A stretch of DNA of 64,000 nucleotides from NCBI RefSeq assembly GCF_000015265.1, contig NC_008699.1, forward strand, positions 992,001 to 1,056,000. The letters are read 5' to 3'. Shown in pieces: positions 52,950 through 61,490 of this stretch. A program made the position numbers and the translations under genes. Every line of letters starts with the position of its first letter. The stretch's first letter is position 1. The stretch comes from Nocardioides sp. JS614 (GTDB lineage Bacteria; Actinomycetota; Actinomycetes; Propionibacteriales; Nocardioidaceae). The notes under the pieces were generated by a model. It ran no database searches. It saw only the letters and a program-made list of their open reading frames with translations, and was not told where the DNA came from.

Positions 52950-53555
52950 TTAGCTGGCCGCTACGTCGGCGTCACCGGTCCGCCAGCGGCGGGCGGCCTG
53001 CGCGACCTCCCGGGCCCAGGTCACCGCATGGTCGAGCTCGCCGGCCACGAGCGGGCCCTTGACGTCGTGCACGAGGAACGGCGTGGGCCGGGAGACGAGG
53101 TGGTAGCCGCGCCGGGCGAGCAGGTGGCAGGCCCGCGTGGAGGCGGCCTTCGGGAGGCTGCGCACCTTGGTGACCCGGGTGTCGAACGCGGCCGCCGCGC
53201 GGCCGCGGGCCTCGTCGCGCGGTCCCATCGCGCCGATCCATTCCCGGATGCCGGTGCTGGCGAGCTCCGGCCTGGCACCCTGGCGCACCGCGTCCTGACG
53301 GGTCGACGGCCGGCTCAGCGAGAAGGCGTGGGTCGGCGCGCCGACCACGAGGAGGTCGAAGGTCGCGTCCTTGGCCGGCGGGGCATGCCGGACGTCCACG
53401 AGCTCGGTGACGACACCTTCGGCACGCAGGCCGTCGGCGACGGCCGCGGCCACGTCCTGGGTCGAGCCGAACATCGACTCGTAGACGACCAGGGCCCGGA
53501 GCGTCGCGGGCGCAGGCTGCTCGGTGACGGCGTCCGGGTGGGGCTGGGTGCTCAT
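52950..53555 (-). CDS. Flavodoxin-domain protein
   Basis: 201 residues. RALVVYESMFGSTQDVAAAVADGL is the FMN-phosphate loop of the flavodoxin fold; LLVVGAPTHAF is the second flavin loop. The C-terminal part (RAAAAFDTRVTKVRSLPKAASTRACHLLARRGYHLVSRPTPFLVHDVKGPLVAGEL) resembles the flavodoxin-like proteins paired with USPs in actinobacteria. A partner reductase is not adjacent. A DosR-like box is 91 bases upstream, shared with the divergent USP. Likely an FMN electron carrier or quinone/menaquinone-linked protein under low oxygen (inference). Confidence 0.85.
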   Translation of the reverse strand: MSTQPHPDAVTEQPAPATLRALVVYESMFGSTQDVAAAVADGLRAEGVVTELVDVRHAPPAKDATFDLLVVGAPTHAFSLSRPSTRQDAVRQGARPELASTGIREWIGAMGPRDEARGRAAAAFDTRVTKVRSLPKAASTRACHLLARRGYHLVSRPTPFLVHDVKGPLVAGELDHAVTWAREVAQAARRWRTGDADVAAS

Positions 53556-53646
53556 CGTGATGACTCCTGCCGGCGGTCGGTTTCGTCAACTTTCAATGTG
53601 TGCACGAAGACTCCGTCGCCGCACGGGCCGAGGGACCACCGGGTGC

Positions 53647-53660
53647 GGGCCCTAGGTCCC
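53647..53660. promoter_or_regulatory. DosR-like operator, one mismatch
   Basis: GGGCCCTAGGTCCC, between the flavodoxin gene (91 bases) and the USP gene (124 bases). Spacing is wider than at the other boxes. Confidence 0.5.
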
Positions 53661-53784
53661 TGTTGCCGCCCGCCGGAGACGCGGAGATTGGCAGGAAGAG
53701 GACCGGAGCAGAGGAGGCCGCCGATGTCCGCCGCCGGCGCGCGCGGCGGCGCCTGACCGGGAGTAGGACCGAGGAGGAGACGAC

Positions 53785-54675
53785 ATGCTCGAGATCGAAC
53801 CCAGGAAGGTCCTGCTCTGCGTGGGCGACGAGGACGTCGACGGGGCGCTCGGGTACGCCGTCGCCGAGGCCCGCCGTCGGGAGGTCGGGGTGCACCTGCT
53901 GCACGCCGTACCCGGGATGTCCGTGGGCGCCGACCCGACCGCGATGGTGATCGAGGGTGACGCCCTCTGCGCCCAGGGCGGGCGGATCCTGACGGCCGTG
54001 GCCGGGCGGCTGGAGAAGGAGCTGGGCGAGCTGCCGGTGAGCACCGAGCTGCAGACCGGCCCGGTCGTCCGGGTGCTCACGGCGGCGAGCCGGCACGCGG
54101 GCGTGGTCGTGCTGCAGCGCCAGCGGATGGGACGCCCCGGCCGGATCCCCACGCTGTCGGTCACGAACGCCGTGGCCGCGCACGCCGCCGTCCCGGTCGT
54201 GGCGGTCCCGGCGAGCTGGGAGCCCGACGCCGAGCGCGACCCGGTCGTCGTCGCGGGCCTCGGCGACGCCGAGCTCGCGCCGGACGTGGTGCGCACCGCG
54301 CTCGCCGAGGCCGCCCGCCGTGGCGGACGGGCCCGGCTGCTGCACGCGTGGCACTACTCCGACGCCTACGACGACCTGGTCTTCGCCGGGGCTGGAGCGG
54401 AGGACCACGAGGCCCGCCTGCTCCGCGAGCTGGAGGCCGGCCTGGCACCGCTCCTCGCCGAGCACCCGGACGTGCCCGTGGAGCTGGTTCCCGTCCACGC
54501 CCGCCCGGCCGACGTCCTCGTGGCCGAGTCGCACACCGCTGGGGTGGTCGTGCTCGGTCGGCACCGCTCCTCGATGCCGTGGGGGCCGCACCTCGGCTCG
54601 GTGGTGCGGGCCGTGCTGCGCGAGTCGCGCTCGCCGGTGCTCGTGGTCGACCCCTCCCCGGCGCGCACCGAGTAG
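53785..54675 (+). CDS. Tandem universal stress protein, divergent GRH type
   Basis: 296 residues (ATG 53785 after GAGGAGGAG). Domain 1 begins VLLCVGDEDVDGALGYAVAEA and its loop (VVVLQRQRMGRPGRIPTLSVTNAVAAHAAVPVVAVP) is non-canonical. Domain 2 ends VVVLGRHRSSMPWGPHLGSVVRAVLRESRSPVLVVDP: Arg replaces the second glycine, but the last G-S is kept. Its last 100 residues closely follow 55004-55924 (HAWHYSDAYDDLVF against HAWKLPSGYDDII). Forms a same-strand series with 55004 and the P-type ATPase. Confidence 0.88.
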   Translation: MLEIEPRKVLLCVGDEDVDGALGYAVAEARRREVGVHLLHAVPGMSVGADPTAMVIEGDALCAQGGRILTAVAGRLEKELGELPVSTELQTGPVVRVLTAASRHAGVVVLQRQRMGRPGRIPTLSVTNAVAAHAAVPVVAVPASWEPDAERDPVVVAGLGDAELAPDVVRTALAEAARRGGRARLLHAWHYSDAYDDLVFAGAGAEDHEARLLRELEAGLAPLLAEHPDVPVELVPVHARPADVLVAESHTAGVVVLGRHRSSMPWGPHLGSVVRAVLRESRSPVLVVDPSPARTE

Positions 54676-54754
54676 GTCGACTCGGCGCGTCCTGCCTGCG
54701 CGGGCGGCTCGGCAGTGTCTCCGTGGCCGGGTTGCGCGTGGTCGGGGCGGGGCC

Positions 54755-54814
54755 GGCGGTGTGCCAGCAACCGGTCGGGGGTCGGGTTCGGTTGCCTGGG
54801 CACCGCTGGCCGGC
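54755..54814. repeat. 60-base hairpin element, copy 2
   Basis: Same 60-base length as copy 1 (46779-46838), 54 matches. It lies 80 bases after the USP at 53785 and 190 before the USP at 55004. The stem parts are unchanged between copies. Confidence 0.7.
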
Positions 54815-54881
54815 CGCCGGCTCGCCCGCCCTCCGGCTCGCCCGCCCGCACCACCCCCGGCCAGGAGCCGCCGGCCCGGTC

Positions 54882-54895
54882 GGGCCGAAGGGCCC
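54882..54895. promoter_or_regulatory. Degenerate DosR-like operator
   Basis: GGGCCGAAGGGCCC, three mismatches but still a palindrome-like core. 108 bases before the USP at 55004. Weak. Confidence 0.3.
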
Positions 54896-55003
54896 GGGCG
54901 CGGCGGGCGCTCGGCCCTGCTGCCGAGCCGGGTCGCGCACGACGATGAGGGCAGACGGAACGACCGTCAGGTTCGCCAGAGCCGGACACCAGGGAGGTCA
55001 GCC

Positions 55004-55924
55004 ATGACCACACAGCCACGTCCCGTGGTCATCGGGGTCGACGGGAGCGACGCGAACGCCGGTGCGCTGCGCTACGGCGTCGAGGAGGCCAGGCGGACCG
55101 GGGCGATCGTGAAGCTGATCCACGTGGTTCCCGACTACGTCCCGATCTCCCCGATGATGCCGCTGACGCCGTCCGAGCTGACCGAGACCGGCACCGCGGT
55201 GCTCACCCACGCGGAGGCCCAGGTACGCGAGCTGGCTCCCGACCTGGTGGTCGAGGGCTGGCTGCACCACGGCACCCGGCCGGTGCAGCTCGCGAACGCC
55301 GCCGAGGACGCCCAGGTGGTCGTGGTCGGCCGGGACAACCGGCCGCTGCTGGAACGGCTGCTGCGCGGCGACACCGCCGCCGGCGTCGCCGCCCGGGCCT
55401 CGGTGCCGATGGTGCTGGTGCCCGCCGACTGGACCCCGGCCCCGCCGCGCGGCGTGGTGCTGGTCGGCGTGAAGTCGCCGTCCCACTCGACGGCGCTGCT
55501 CGGCGACGCGATGGCGCTCGCCGCCGAGCGCCGGGCGAAGCTCGTGGTCCTGCACGCCTGGAAGCTGCCCAGCGGGTACGACGACATCATCGAGTCCCGG
55601 GTCGCCGCCGACGACTGGCGGCGCCAGTCGTTCGACGAGATGGCGGCGCTGCTGGCCGAGTGGCGCGTGACCTTCCCGGAGGTCGAGGTCGAGGTCCGGG
55701 TCGTCCACGACCATCCGAGCTTCGCGCTGGTCGAGGGCTCGCTCGAGGCCGACGTCGTCGTGCTGGTACGCCGCGCCCACGGCGTGCCCGCGGCCACCCA
55801 CCTGGGTGGTACGGCGCGCGCGGTGCTGCGCTCGGCGCACTGCCCGGTCCGGGTGGTCCCGCCGAACGCGGTCGGTCCCGTTCCGGGCCTGGTGCTCGAG
55901 CAGGCCGGGGCGATCCGGAAGTGA
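55004..55924 (+). CDS. Tandem universal stress protein coupled to a cation ATPase
   Basis: 306 residues (AGGGAGGTC before ATG 55004). Domain 1 starts RPVVIGVDGSDANAGALRYGVEEA and has VVVVGRDNRPLLERLLRGD (second glycine absent). Domain 2 loop VVVLVRRAHGVPAATHLGGT is degenerate. The stop overlaps the GTG of the P-type ATPase (GTGA), so the two are made together, which suggests that this USP may tune the transporter. The 60-base hairpin element and a weak box lie upstream. Confidence 0.88.
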   Translation: MTTQPRPVVIGVDGSDANAGALRYGVEEARRTGAIVKLIHVVPDYVPISPMMPLTPSELTETGTAVLTHAEAQVRELAPDLVVEGWLHHGTRPVQLANAAEDAQVVVVGRDNRPLLERLLRGDTAAGVAARASVPMVLVPADWTPAPPRGVVLVGVKSPSHSTALLGDAMALAAERRAKLVVLHAWKLPSGYDDIIESRVAADDWRRQSFDEMAALLAEWRVTFPEVEVEVRVVHDHPSFALVEGSLEADVVVLVRRAHGVPAATHLGGTARAVLRSAHCPVRVVPPNAVGPVPGLVLEQAGAIRK

Positions 55925-58455
55925 ACGGTCCGGCGGGCGCCCTGGGGCTGACCGCCGCCGAGGCCGCCGAGCGGTTGCGCGAGCACGGGCCGAACCTCCC
56001 GCCGCGGGCCCGCCCGCGGCGGCTCCTGGGCCGGATCCTGGACCAGCTGCGGGACCCGATGATCCTGCTCCTGCTCGGGGCGTTCGTCGTCATCGTCGCG
56101 CTCGGCGACGTGGCCGACGCCTCGATCATCGCGGCCGTCGTCGTGCTCAACACCACCATCGGCGTGGTGCAGGAGGTGCGCGCGGCCAACGCGCTGGCTG
56201 CGCTGGACCGGATGGCCGCCCCGTGGGCCACCGTGCTGCGCGACGGCGAGCTGAGCCGGATCCCGGCGCCCGACGTGGTGACCGGCGACCTGATCCGGTT
56301 GGAGGCCGGCGACGTGGTCCCCGCCGACGGCGAGCTCGTCGAGGCCGCCGGGCTGCAGGTCGACGAGTCCGCGATGACCGGGGAGTCGGTGCCGGTCATC
56401 CGCGGCCCGGGCGAGGAGCTGCTCGCCGGCACCGTGCTGACCCGCGGCAGGGGCTTCGCGACCGTCAGCCGCACGGGCGGCGACAGCGGTCTCGGCCGGA
56501 TCGCCGCGCAGATCGCGGCGGCCGGGGTGCGACCGACGCCGCTGCAGCAACGGTTGTCGAAGCTGTCGCGCCAGCTGGTCGTGCTGACCCTCGCGATCGC
56601 GGCCCTGGTGCTGCTGCTGGGTGTGCTGCGTGGCGAGCCGCTCGACGACATGGTCATCCTCGCCGTCAGCCTCGCCGTCGCCGCGATCCCCGAGTCGCTG
56701 CCGGCGGTGGTCACCATCGCGCTCGCCCTGGGTGCCTACCGGATGGCCCGCCGTTCGGCCCTGGTCCGGCGACTGCCCGCGGTCGAGACCCTCGGCTCCG
56801 TCACGGTCCTCGCCTCGGACAAGACCGGCACCCTCACCGAGGGCCGGATGGTCGTCCAGGAGCTCTGGTCCCCGCACGGGACGTGGCGGGTGACCGGGCA
56901 GGGGTACGCCGTCGACGGCGCGCTGGTGGCCCAGGGCCCCGACGTCGTACCGGCCGAGCTGGACGCGCTCGCCCGTGACCTGGTCCTCTGCAACGATGCC
57001 CGGCTCGGCGGACCCCGCGACGGCTCCTGGGAGGTGGTCGGCGACCCGATGGAGGCGGCCCTCCTCGTGGCGGTGGCCAAGCACGACCCGGCCGCGCTGG
57101 ACGCGGCCGCCAGGTGGGAGCGCGTCGACGAGACGCCGTTCGACAGCGAGACCAAGCGGATGACCACCGTGCACCGGTCCGTCGACGGCGAACGGCCCTG
57201 GCTGGTGGTGTGCAAGGGCGCCCCCGAGGCGGTGATCGGGCTGCTCGCCGACCGCGCGGTCGCCGCTGCGGCCCACGAGGCGGCGACCGCGCTCGCCGAG
57301 CGCGGCTTCCGAGTGCTCGCCGTGGCCGACCGGAGGGCACCCGAGCGCCCCGACGGCACCGACCACGGGCTGGTGCTGCGCGGCCTCGCCGCGCTGGCCG
57401 ACCCGCCGCGGACCACCGCGGAGGAGGTCGTGCGGGCCTGCCGGGAGGCCGGGATCCGGACCGTGATGATCACCGGAGACCACCCCGCGACGGCTCGCGC
57501 GATCGCCGACCAGCTGACGCTCACCAGGGAGGGCCCCGAGCTCGCCGAGGGCGCCGAGATCGGCCGCGGCGAGCACGCCGGCCGGGTGGACCGGATCGGC
57601 GTGTACGCCCGGGTCCGGCCCGAGCACAAGGTCGACATCGTCGACGCCTGGCAGCGCCGCGGCGACGTGGTCGCCATGACCGGCGACGGGGTCAACGACG
57701 CGCCGGCGCTGCGCCGCGCCGACATCGGGATCGCGATGGGCGATCGTGGCACCGAGGTTGCGCGCCAGGCCGCCGACCTGGTGCTCGCCGACGACGACCT
57801 CCGCACGGTCGTCGTGGCCGTCGGCGAGGGCCGACGGATCTACGGCAACATCCGGCGGTTCCTCCGCTATGGGCTCTCCGGCGGCTTCGCCGAGGTGCTG
57901 GTCCTGATGGCCGGCCCGTTCGTCGGGATCCCGATCCCACTGGGACCCGGGCAGATCCTCTGGATCAACATGATCACCCACGGGCTGCCCGGAGTCGCGT
58001 TCGGCGGGGAGCCACCGGACCCGGCCGACATGAAGCGCCCCTCGCCGTCGCCGGAGCAGTCGGTGCTCGGTCGGGGCCTGCTGCGCCAGATCCTGGTCGC
58101 GGGCACGCTGATCGGGATCGTCGCCCTCGCCGCCGGCCTGCTGGCGCCCGACAGCCACCGCCAGACCTGGGTGTTCCTCACCCTCGGGCTCGCCCAGCTG
58201 GGCGTCGCGCTGTCGCTGCGCGCCCCCCGCGGCGGCCTGCAGTGGCGCTCGCGCGGGCTCGAGGTCGCGGTCCTGATCGCCGCCGCGCTGCAGGTGCTCG
58301 CGGTCGCGTGGTCCCCGCTGCGCGACCTGCTGCGCACCGACACGGTGCCCGCGGCCGACGCGCTGCTCGTGCTGGCGCTCAGCGCCGCACCGGGTCTCGT
58401 GCTCGGGTTGTGGCAGCGGTTCAGTGCTCGCTGGGGTTCAGCCAGCGACCGGTGA
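55921..58455 (+). CDS. P2-type cation-transporting ATPase (CtpF-like)
   Basis: 844 residues. Order of motifs: cation ATPase N-domain (LTAAEAAERLREHGPN), TGES actuator loop (MTGESVPVIRG), PESL in helix 4 (AAIPESLPAVV), phosphorylation D300 in SDKTGTLTEGRM, KGAPEA nucleotide loop, TGDHPATARA and the hinge MTGDGVNDAPALRRADIGIAMG, then the C-terminal helices. The PESLPAVVT motif is that of SERCA/PMR1-type (P2A) pumps, so Ca2+ or Mn2+ is the likeliest substrate, though alkali cations are possible. M. tuberculosis CtpF (P2A) is a DosR-regulon member. Its 3' end overlaps the convergent PPOX gene by 35 bases. Confidence 0.92.
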   Translation: MNGPAGALGLTAAEAAERLREHGPNLPPRARPRRLLGRILDQLRDPMILLLLGAFVVIVALGDVADASIIAAVVVLNTTIGVVQEVRAANALAALDRMAAPWATVLRDGELSRIPAPDVVTGDLIRLEAGDVVPADGELVEAAGLQVDESAMTGESVPVIRGPGEELLAGTVLTRGRGFATVSRTGGDSGLGRIAAQIAAAGVRPTPLQQRLSKLSRQLVVLTLAIAALVLLLGVLRGEPLDDMVILAVSLAVAAIPESLPAVVTIALALGAYRMARRSALVRRLPAVETLGSVTVLASDKTGTLTEGRMVVQELWSPHGTWRVTGQGYAVDGALVAQGPDVVPAELDALARDLVLCNDARLGGPRDGSWEVVGDPMEAALLVAVAKHDPAALDAAARWERVDETPFDSETKRMTTVHRSVDGERPWLVVCKGAPEAVIGLLADRAVAAAAHEAATALAERGFRVLAVADRRAPERPDGTDHGLVLRGLAALADPPRTTAEEVVRACREAGIRTVMITGDHPATARAIADQLTLTREGPELAEGAEIGRGEHAGRVDRIGVYARVRPEHKVDIVDAWQRRGDVVAMTGDGVNDAPALRRADIGIAMGDRGTEVARQAADLVLADDDLRTVVVAVGEGRRIYGNIRRFLRYGLSGGFAEVLVLMAGPFVGIPIPLGPGQILWINMITHGLPGVAFGGEPPDPADMKRPSPSPEQSVLGRGLLRQILVAGTLIGIVALAAGLLAPDSHRQTWVFLTLGLAQLGVALSLRAPRGGLQWRSRGLEVAVLIAAALQVLAVAWSPLRDLLRTDTVPAADALLVLALSAAPGLVLGLWQRFSARWGSASDR

Positions 58456-58828
58456 TCTCGTCGACGTCGATGACGACGGTCGCCGACCGGGGCCCCCGCG
58501 GCCACGGCTGAGGTCCGGCCTCGTCCTCGCGCTCGCCGTACCGCACCTCGGCACGGCCGCGCGCGAGCACGCTCCAGCCGGTGTGCGTGGCCTCGTCGAT
58601 CCGGTCGACCTGGAACGCGACCCGCTCCACGTCGGCCTTCTGCACCATCGCGGAGTACGCCGCCGTGCGGATCTTGATGGTCCGGCCGTCGACCACGAAG
58701 TTCACCGGCACGACCACCGGGCCTCCGGTGGTCGACCAGGCGATCCGGCCCACCGGCGCCGTCGTGAGCAGCTGCCAGCACTCCTCGACCGGCAGGTCCA
58801 CGAGCTGTCCACGGTCCGTCCTGTCCAT
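58421..58828 (-). CDS. PPOX-fold protein, stress-linked type
   Basis: 135 residues from ATG 58828 (GGAGGAG upstream). VDLPVEECWQLLTTAPVGRIAWSTTGGPVVVPVNFVVDGRTIKIRT and VAFQVDRIDEATHTGWSVLARGRAEV repeat the pattern of its relatives. The C-terminal VVIDVDEITGRWLNPSEH overlaps the ATPase 3' end on the other strand by 35 bases. Divergent from the USP at 58977, with a degenerate DosR-like box between. Flavin or heme cofactor likely. Confidence 0.85.
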   Translation of the reverse strand: MDRTDRGQLVDLPVEECWQLLTTAPVGRIAWSTTGGPVVVPVNFVVDGRTIKIRTAAYSAMVQKADVERVAFQVDRIDEATHTGWSVLARGRAEVRYGEREDEAGPQPWPRGPRSATVVIDVDEITGRWLNPSEH

Positions 58829-58906
58829 GACTCCTCCTCCGTCGTGCCCGGTACCGAGTAAACCCGACCCGTCCAGCCGGCCGCGGGTACCACGGCCCCT
58901 GGGCGG

Positions 58907-58920
58907 AGGACCTACGTCTC
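58907..58920. promoter_or_regulatory. Degenerate DosR-like operator
   Basis: AGGACCTACGTCTC, three mismatches. 56 bases before USP 58977, the preferred spacing, and 78 before the PPOX gene at 58828. Confidence 0.4.
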
Positions 58921-58976
58921 TCCCGTGCTCCGAGGACGCGGAGCATGGTGGGCGGTGAGGGCGAAGGAGGTCGGTC

Positions 58977-59858
58977 ATGGACGAGACCGAGATCGGTGTC
59001 CTGGTGGCGGTCGGACCCGGCGGGATCGGCGCGGGCGCCCTGGAGGTGGCTGCCTCCGAGGCGATCCGTCTCGGCGTGGGCGTCGAGCTGCTGCACGTGG
59101 CCCACCAGCTGGTCGTGCCCGTGCCCACCCAGCTCCGGCCCGAACAGGCCGTCGACCGGGAGCTGACCCGCGTCGGTCGCGAGGCGCTCACGGTGGCCGC
59201 CGAGCGGGTCCGGGGTCTCGTCGAGGGGCGGGTCCCGGTCACCACCGAGATCGTCGACGGCTCCGCGCCGCGCACCATCGTCGAGCGCAGCGGCGAGATG
59301 CGGCTGGTGGTCCTCGAGGCCCGCGAGATCGGGGCGGTCGGTCGACTCGTGACCCGCTCGGTCTCCACCCACGTGGCCGCGCACGCGCGTGTCCCGGTCC
59401 TGGTGGTTCCGCGCGGCTGGTCCGCTTCGGTCGGCGGCGACCTGCCCGTCACCGTGGGGGTCGACGAGCCGATCGACGCCAAGCACCAGGTGCTCGAGGC
59501 CCTGGAGCTCGCCCGGGACACCGGGCGCCAGGTGGTCGTCCTCCACGCCACCTGGATCGCCGAGCCCTACCAGGGGGCGGCGCTCGCCGGCTATCCGCGC
59601 AAGCAGTGGCTCGACGACGCCCGCGCCGAGCTCGAGACGGCTCTCGGCGACGTGACGACCACCGCGGACTCGGTGACCTGCGACGTCCACTGGGCGCGCC
59701 CCGTCGAGGCGCTGGTCCGCGCGACGCAGCGCTCGTCCGTGCTGGTCCTCAACCGCCGCTCGGCGGAGCGCCCACTCGGGCCGCACCTCGGCCCGATCAC
59801 GCGCGCGGTCCTCCACCACGCCGAGTGCCCTGTCCTGGTCGTCGATCGGGGGTACTGA
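58977..59858 (+). CDS. Tandem universal stress protein, divergent type
   Basis: 293 residues (AAGGAGG before ATG 58977). Domain 1 (VLVAVGPGGIGAGALEVAASEA) has no ATP loop (LVVLEAREIGAVGRLVTRSVSTHVAAHARVPVLVVP). Domain 2 ends VLVLNRRSAERPLGPHLGPITRAVLHHAECPVLVVD with the HLGP..RAVL pattern but Asn where GRH has Gly. A different class from the canonical pair at 5118 and 46869. First of a run with the beta-CASP protein (120 bases downstream, hairpin between). Confidence 0.87.
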   Translation: MDETEIGVLVAVGPGGIGAGALEVAASEAIRLGVGVELLHVAHQLVVPVPTQLRPEQAVDRELTRVGREALTVAAERVRGLVEGRVPVTTEIVDGSAPRTIVERSGEMRLVVLEAREIGAVGRLVTRSVSTHVAAHARVPVLVVPRGWSASVGGDLPVTVGVDEPIDAKHQVLEALELARDTGRQVVVLHATWIAEPYQGAALAGYPRKQWLDDARAELETALGDVTTTADSVTCDVHWARPVEALVRATQRSSVLVLNRRSAERPLGPHLGPITRAVLHHAECPVLVVDRGY

Positions 59859-59895
59859 GCGGGGCGCCGAGGTGGAGCGACGGGCCGATGAGCGT

Positions 59896-59930
59896 GCGGG
59901 GCCGGGCCCAACGGGGCAGCCCGGCCCCGC
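59896..59930. terminator. GC-rich hairpin between USP and MBL genes
   Basis: Eleven-base arms GCGGGGCCGGG and CCCGGCCCCGC around 13 bases, 37 bases after the USP stop. Stable stem but no T-tract. Could terminate the USP message or shape the leader of the next gene. Confidence 0.45.
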
Positions 59931-59978
59931 CGGTCGGCGCACCGAGGGCGCCGGTCGACAACTGAGACGAGGTGCCAG

Positions 59979-61361
59979 ATGAGCAGCCCGGTCCTGACGT
60001 TCCTGGGTGCGGCCGAGTCGGTGACCGGCAGCAAGTTCCTCGTGGACACCCACAGCTCGCGCACGTTGGTCGACGCGGGGCTCTACCAGGGCCTGGCCGA
60101 CCTGCGCCGCCGCAACTGGACGCCGTTCCCGGTCCCGGCGTCCGGGCTCGGGTCGGTCGTGGTGACGCACGCGCACCTCGACCACTGCGGCTTCCTCCCG
60201 CGCCTGGTGAAGGAGGGCTTCGACGGCCCGATCCTCTGCTCACCCGACACCGCGGAGCTCGTGGAGATCGTGCTGCGCGACAGCGCCCACCTGCAGGAGG
60301 AGGACGCGCGCCAGGCCAACGCGGGCGGCTACTCCAAGCACCGTCCCGCGCTGCCGCTCTACGACCTCGAGGACGTCGAGCGCACGCTGCCGCTCCTGAC
60401 GCCGACGGACTTCGGGACCGCCGTCGACCTGGCCCCCGACGTCCGGGCGGAGCTGCGCCCCGCCGGCCACATCCTGGGGTCGTCCACCGTGCTCCTCGAC
60501 GCCGCCGGCCGGCGCACCCTGTTCAGCGGCGACCTCGGCCGCGACCACCACCCGATCCTGCGTGCGCCCGCCGACCCACCCGCGGCACACGTGGTCGTCG
60601 TGGAGTCGACGTACGGCGACCGGCGCCACCCCGCCACCGACGCCGAGGTGCTCGCATCGGCCGTGCGCCGCACCATCGGCCGCGGTGGGACCGTGCTGGT
60701 GCCGGCGTTCGCAGTCGACCGCACCGAGCTGGTGCTGCTCGAGCTGCACCGGCTGATGGAGGCCGGCGAGGTGCCGCGGGTCCCGGTCCACCTCGACAGC
60801 CCGATGGCGTTGCGAGCCCTGACCGTCTACCGCGAAGCCCTCGACACCGGGTCCGTGCAGCTGCGCCCCGACCTGGACCAGGTCCGCGCCGCCCTCGGCG
60901 CGATGCACGTCGATGCCGTCCCGGACGTGGCCGGGTCGATGCGGCTCAACCGGCCCGGAAAGCCCTGCATCGTGGTCTCGGCGTCGGGCATGGCCACCGG
61001 CGGCCGCGTCGTGCACCACCTCGCGCACCAGCTCCCGGACCCGCGCAACACCGTCGTGCTCACCGGCTACCAGGCCGTCGGCACCCGCGGGCGCCAGCTC
61101 CTGGACGGCGCCCGCCAGGTGAAGATGCACGGGCGCTACGTGCCCGTCCGGGCCGAGATCGTCGATGTGCCGTACTTCTCGGTGCACGCCGACGCCGACG
61201 ACATCGTCGGCTGGCTGGGCCGCGCCCCCGAGCCGCCCGAGATCGTGTACGTCGTGCACGGCGAGCCGGCCGCCTCGGCGGCGCTGGCCCGGCGGATCAC
61301 CGAGGACCTCGGCTGGCCGGCGGTGGTGCCGCGGCTCGGCGAGCGGGTCCGGCTGGACTGA
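59979..61361 (+). CDS. Beta-CASP metallo-beta-lactamase-fold RNase-like protein
   Basis: 460 residues. Metal ligands: HAHLDHCGFLP, GHILGSSTV, FSGDLGRDHHP, and in the C-terminal part the beta-CASP motifs (VPAFAVDRTELVLLEL, DSPMA, VSASGMATGGRVVHHL and YFSVHADADDIVGWLG). These mark the RNase J/CPSF-like nuclease group rather than lactamases. It may process RNA; no function is known for this subclass. ATG 59979 with GAGG upstream. No strong DosR-like box directly upstream, but the flanking USP and PPOX genes suggest a stress role. Confidence 0.85.
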   Translation: MSSPVLTFLGAAESVTGSKFLVDTHSSRTLVDAGLYQGLADLRRRNWTPFPVPASGLGSVVVTHAHLDHCGFLPRLVKEGFDGPILCSPDTAELVEIVLRDSAHLQEEDARQANAGGYSKHRPALPLYDLEDVERTLPLLTPTDFGTAVDLAPDVRAELRPAGHILGSSTVLLDAAGRRTLFSGDLGRDHHPILRAPADPPAAHVVVVESTYGDRRHPATDAEVLASAVRRTIGRGGTVLVPAFAVDRTELVLLELHRLMEAGEVPRVPVHLDSPMALRALTVYREALDTGSVQLRPDLDQVRAALGAMHVDAVPDVAGSMRLNRPGKPCIVVSASGMATGGRVVHHLAHQLPDPRNTVVLTGYQAVGTRGRQLLDGARQVKMHGRYVPVRAEIVDVPYFSVHADADDIVGWLGRAPEPPEIVYVVHGEPAASAALARRITEDLGWPAVVPRLGERVRLD

Positions 61362-61398
61362 GCCCGCGCGGCCGATGATGACCGTCGCCCGAGTCCGA

Positions 61399-61412
61399 GG
61401 GACCTTGGGCCC
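61399..61412. promoter_or_regulatory. DosR-like operator, one mismatch
   Basis: GGGACCTTGGGCCC, 78 bases before the PPOX start (61491). Confidence 0.55.
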
Positions 61413-61490
61413 TGACCCCGAGACGAGCAGTGGGGGTTCCCTTGACCCACGACCCACACGACGACCCGCACGACGGGCGGAGGCGACACG

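Noticed and set aside
59904..59917. GGGCCCAACGGGGC as a DosR-like box before the beta-CASP gene
   Set aside because: Four mismatches and it lies inside a stronger 11-base-arm hairpin, so the similarity is probably accidental.
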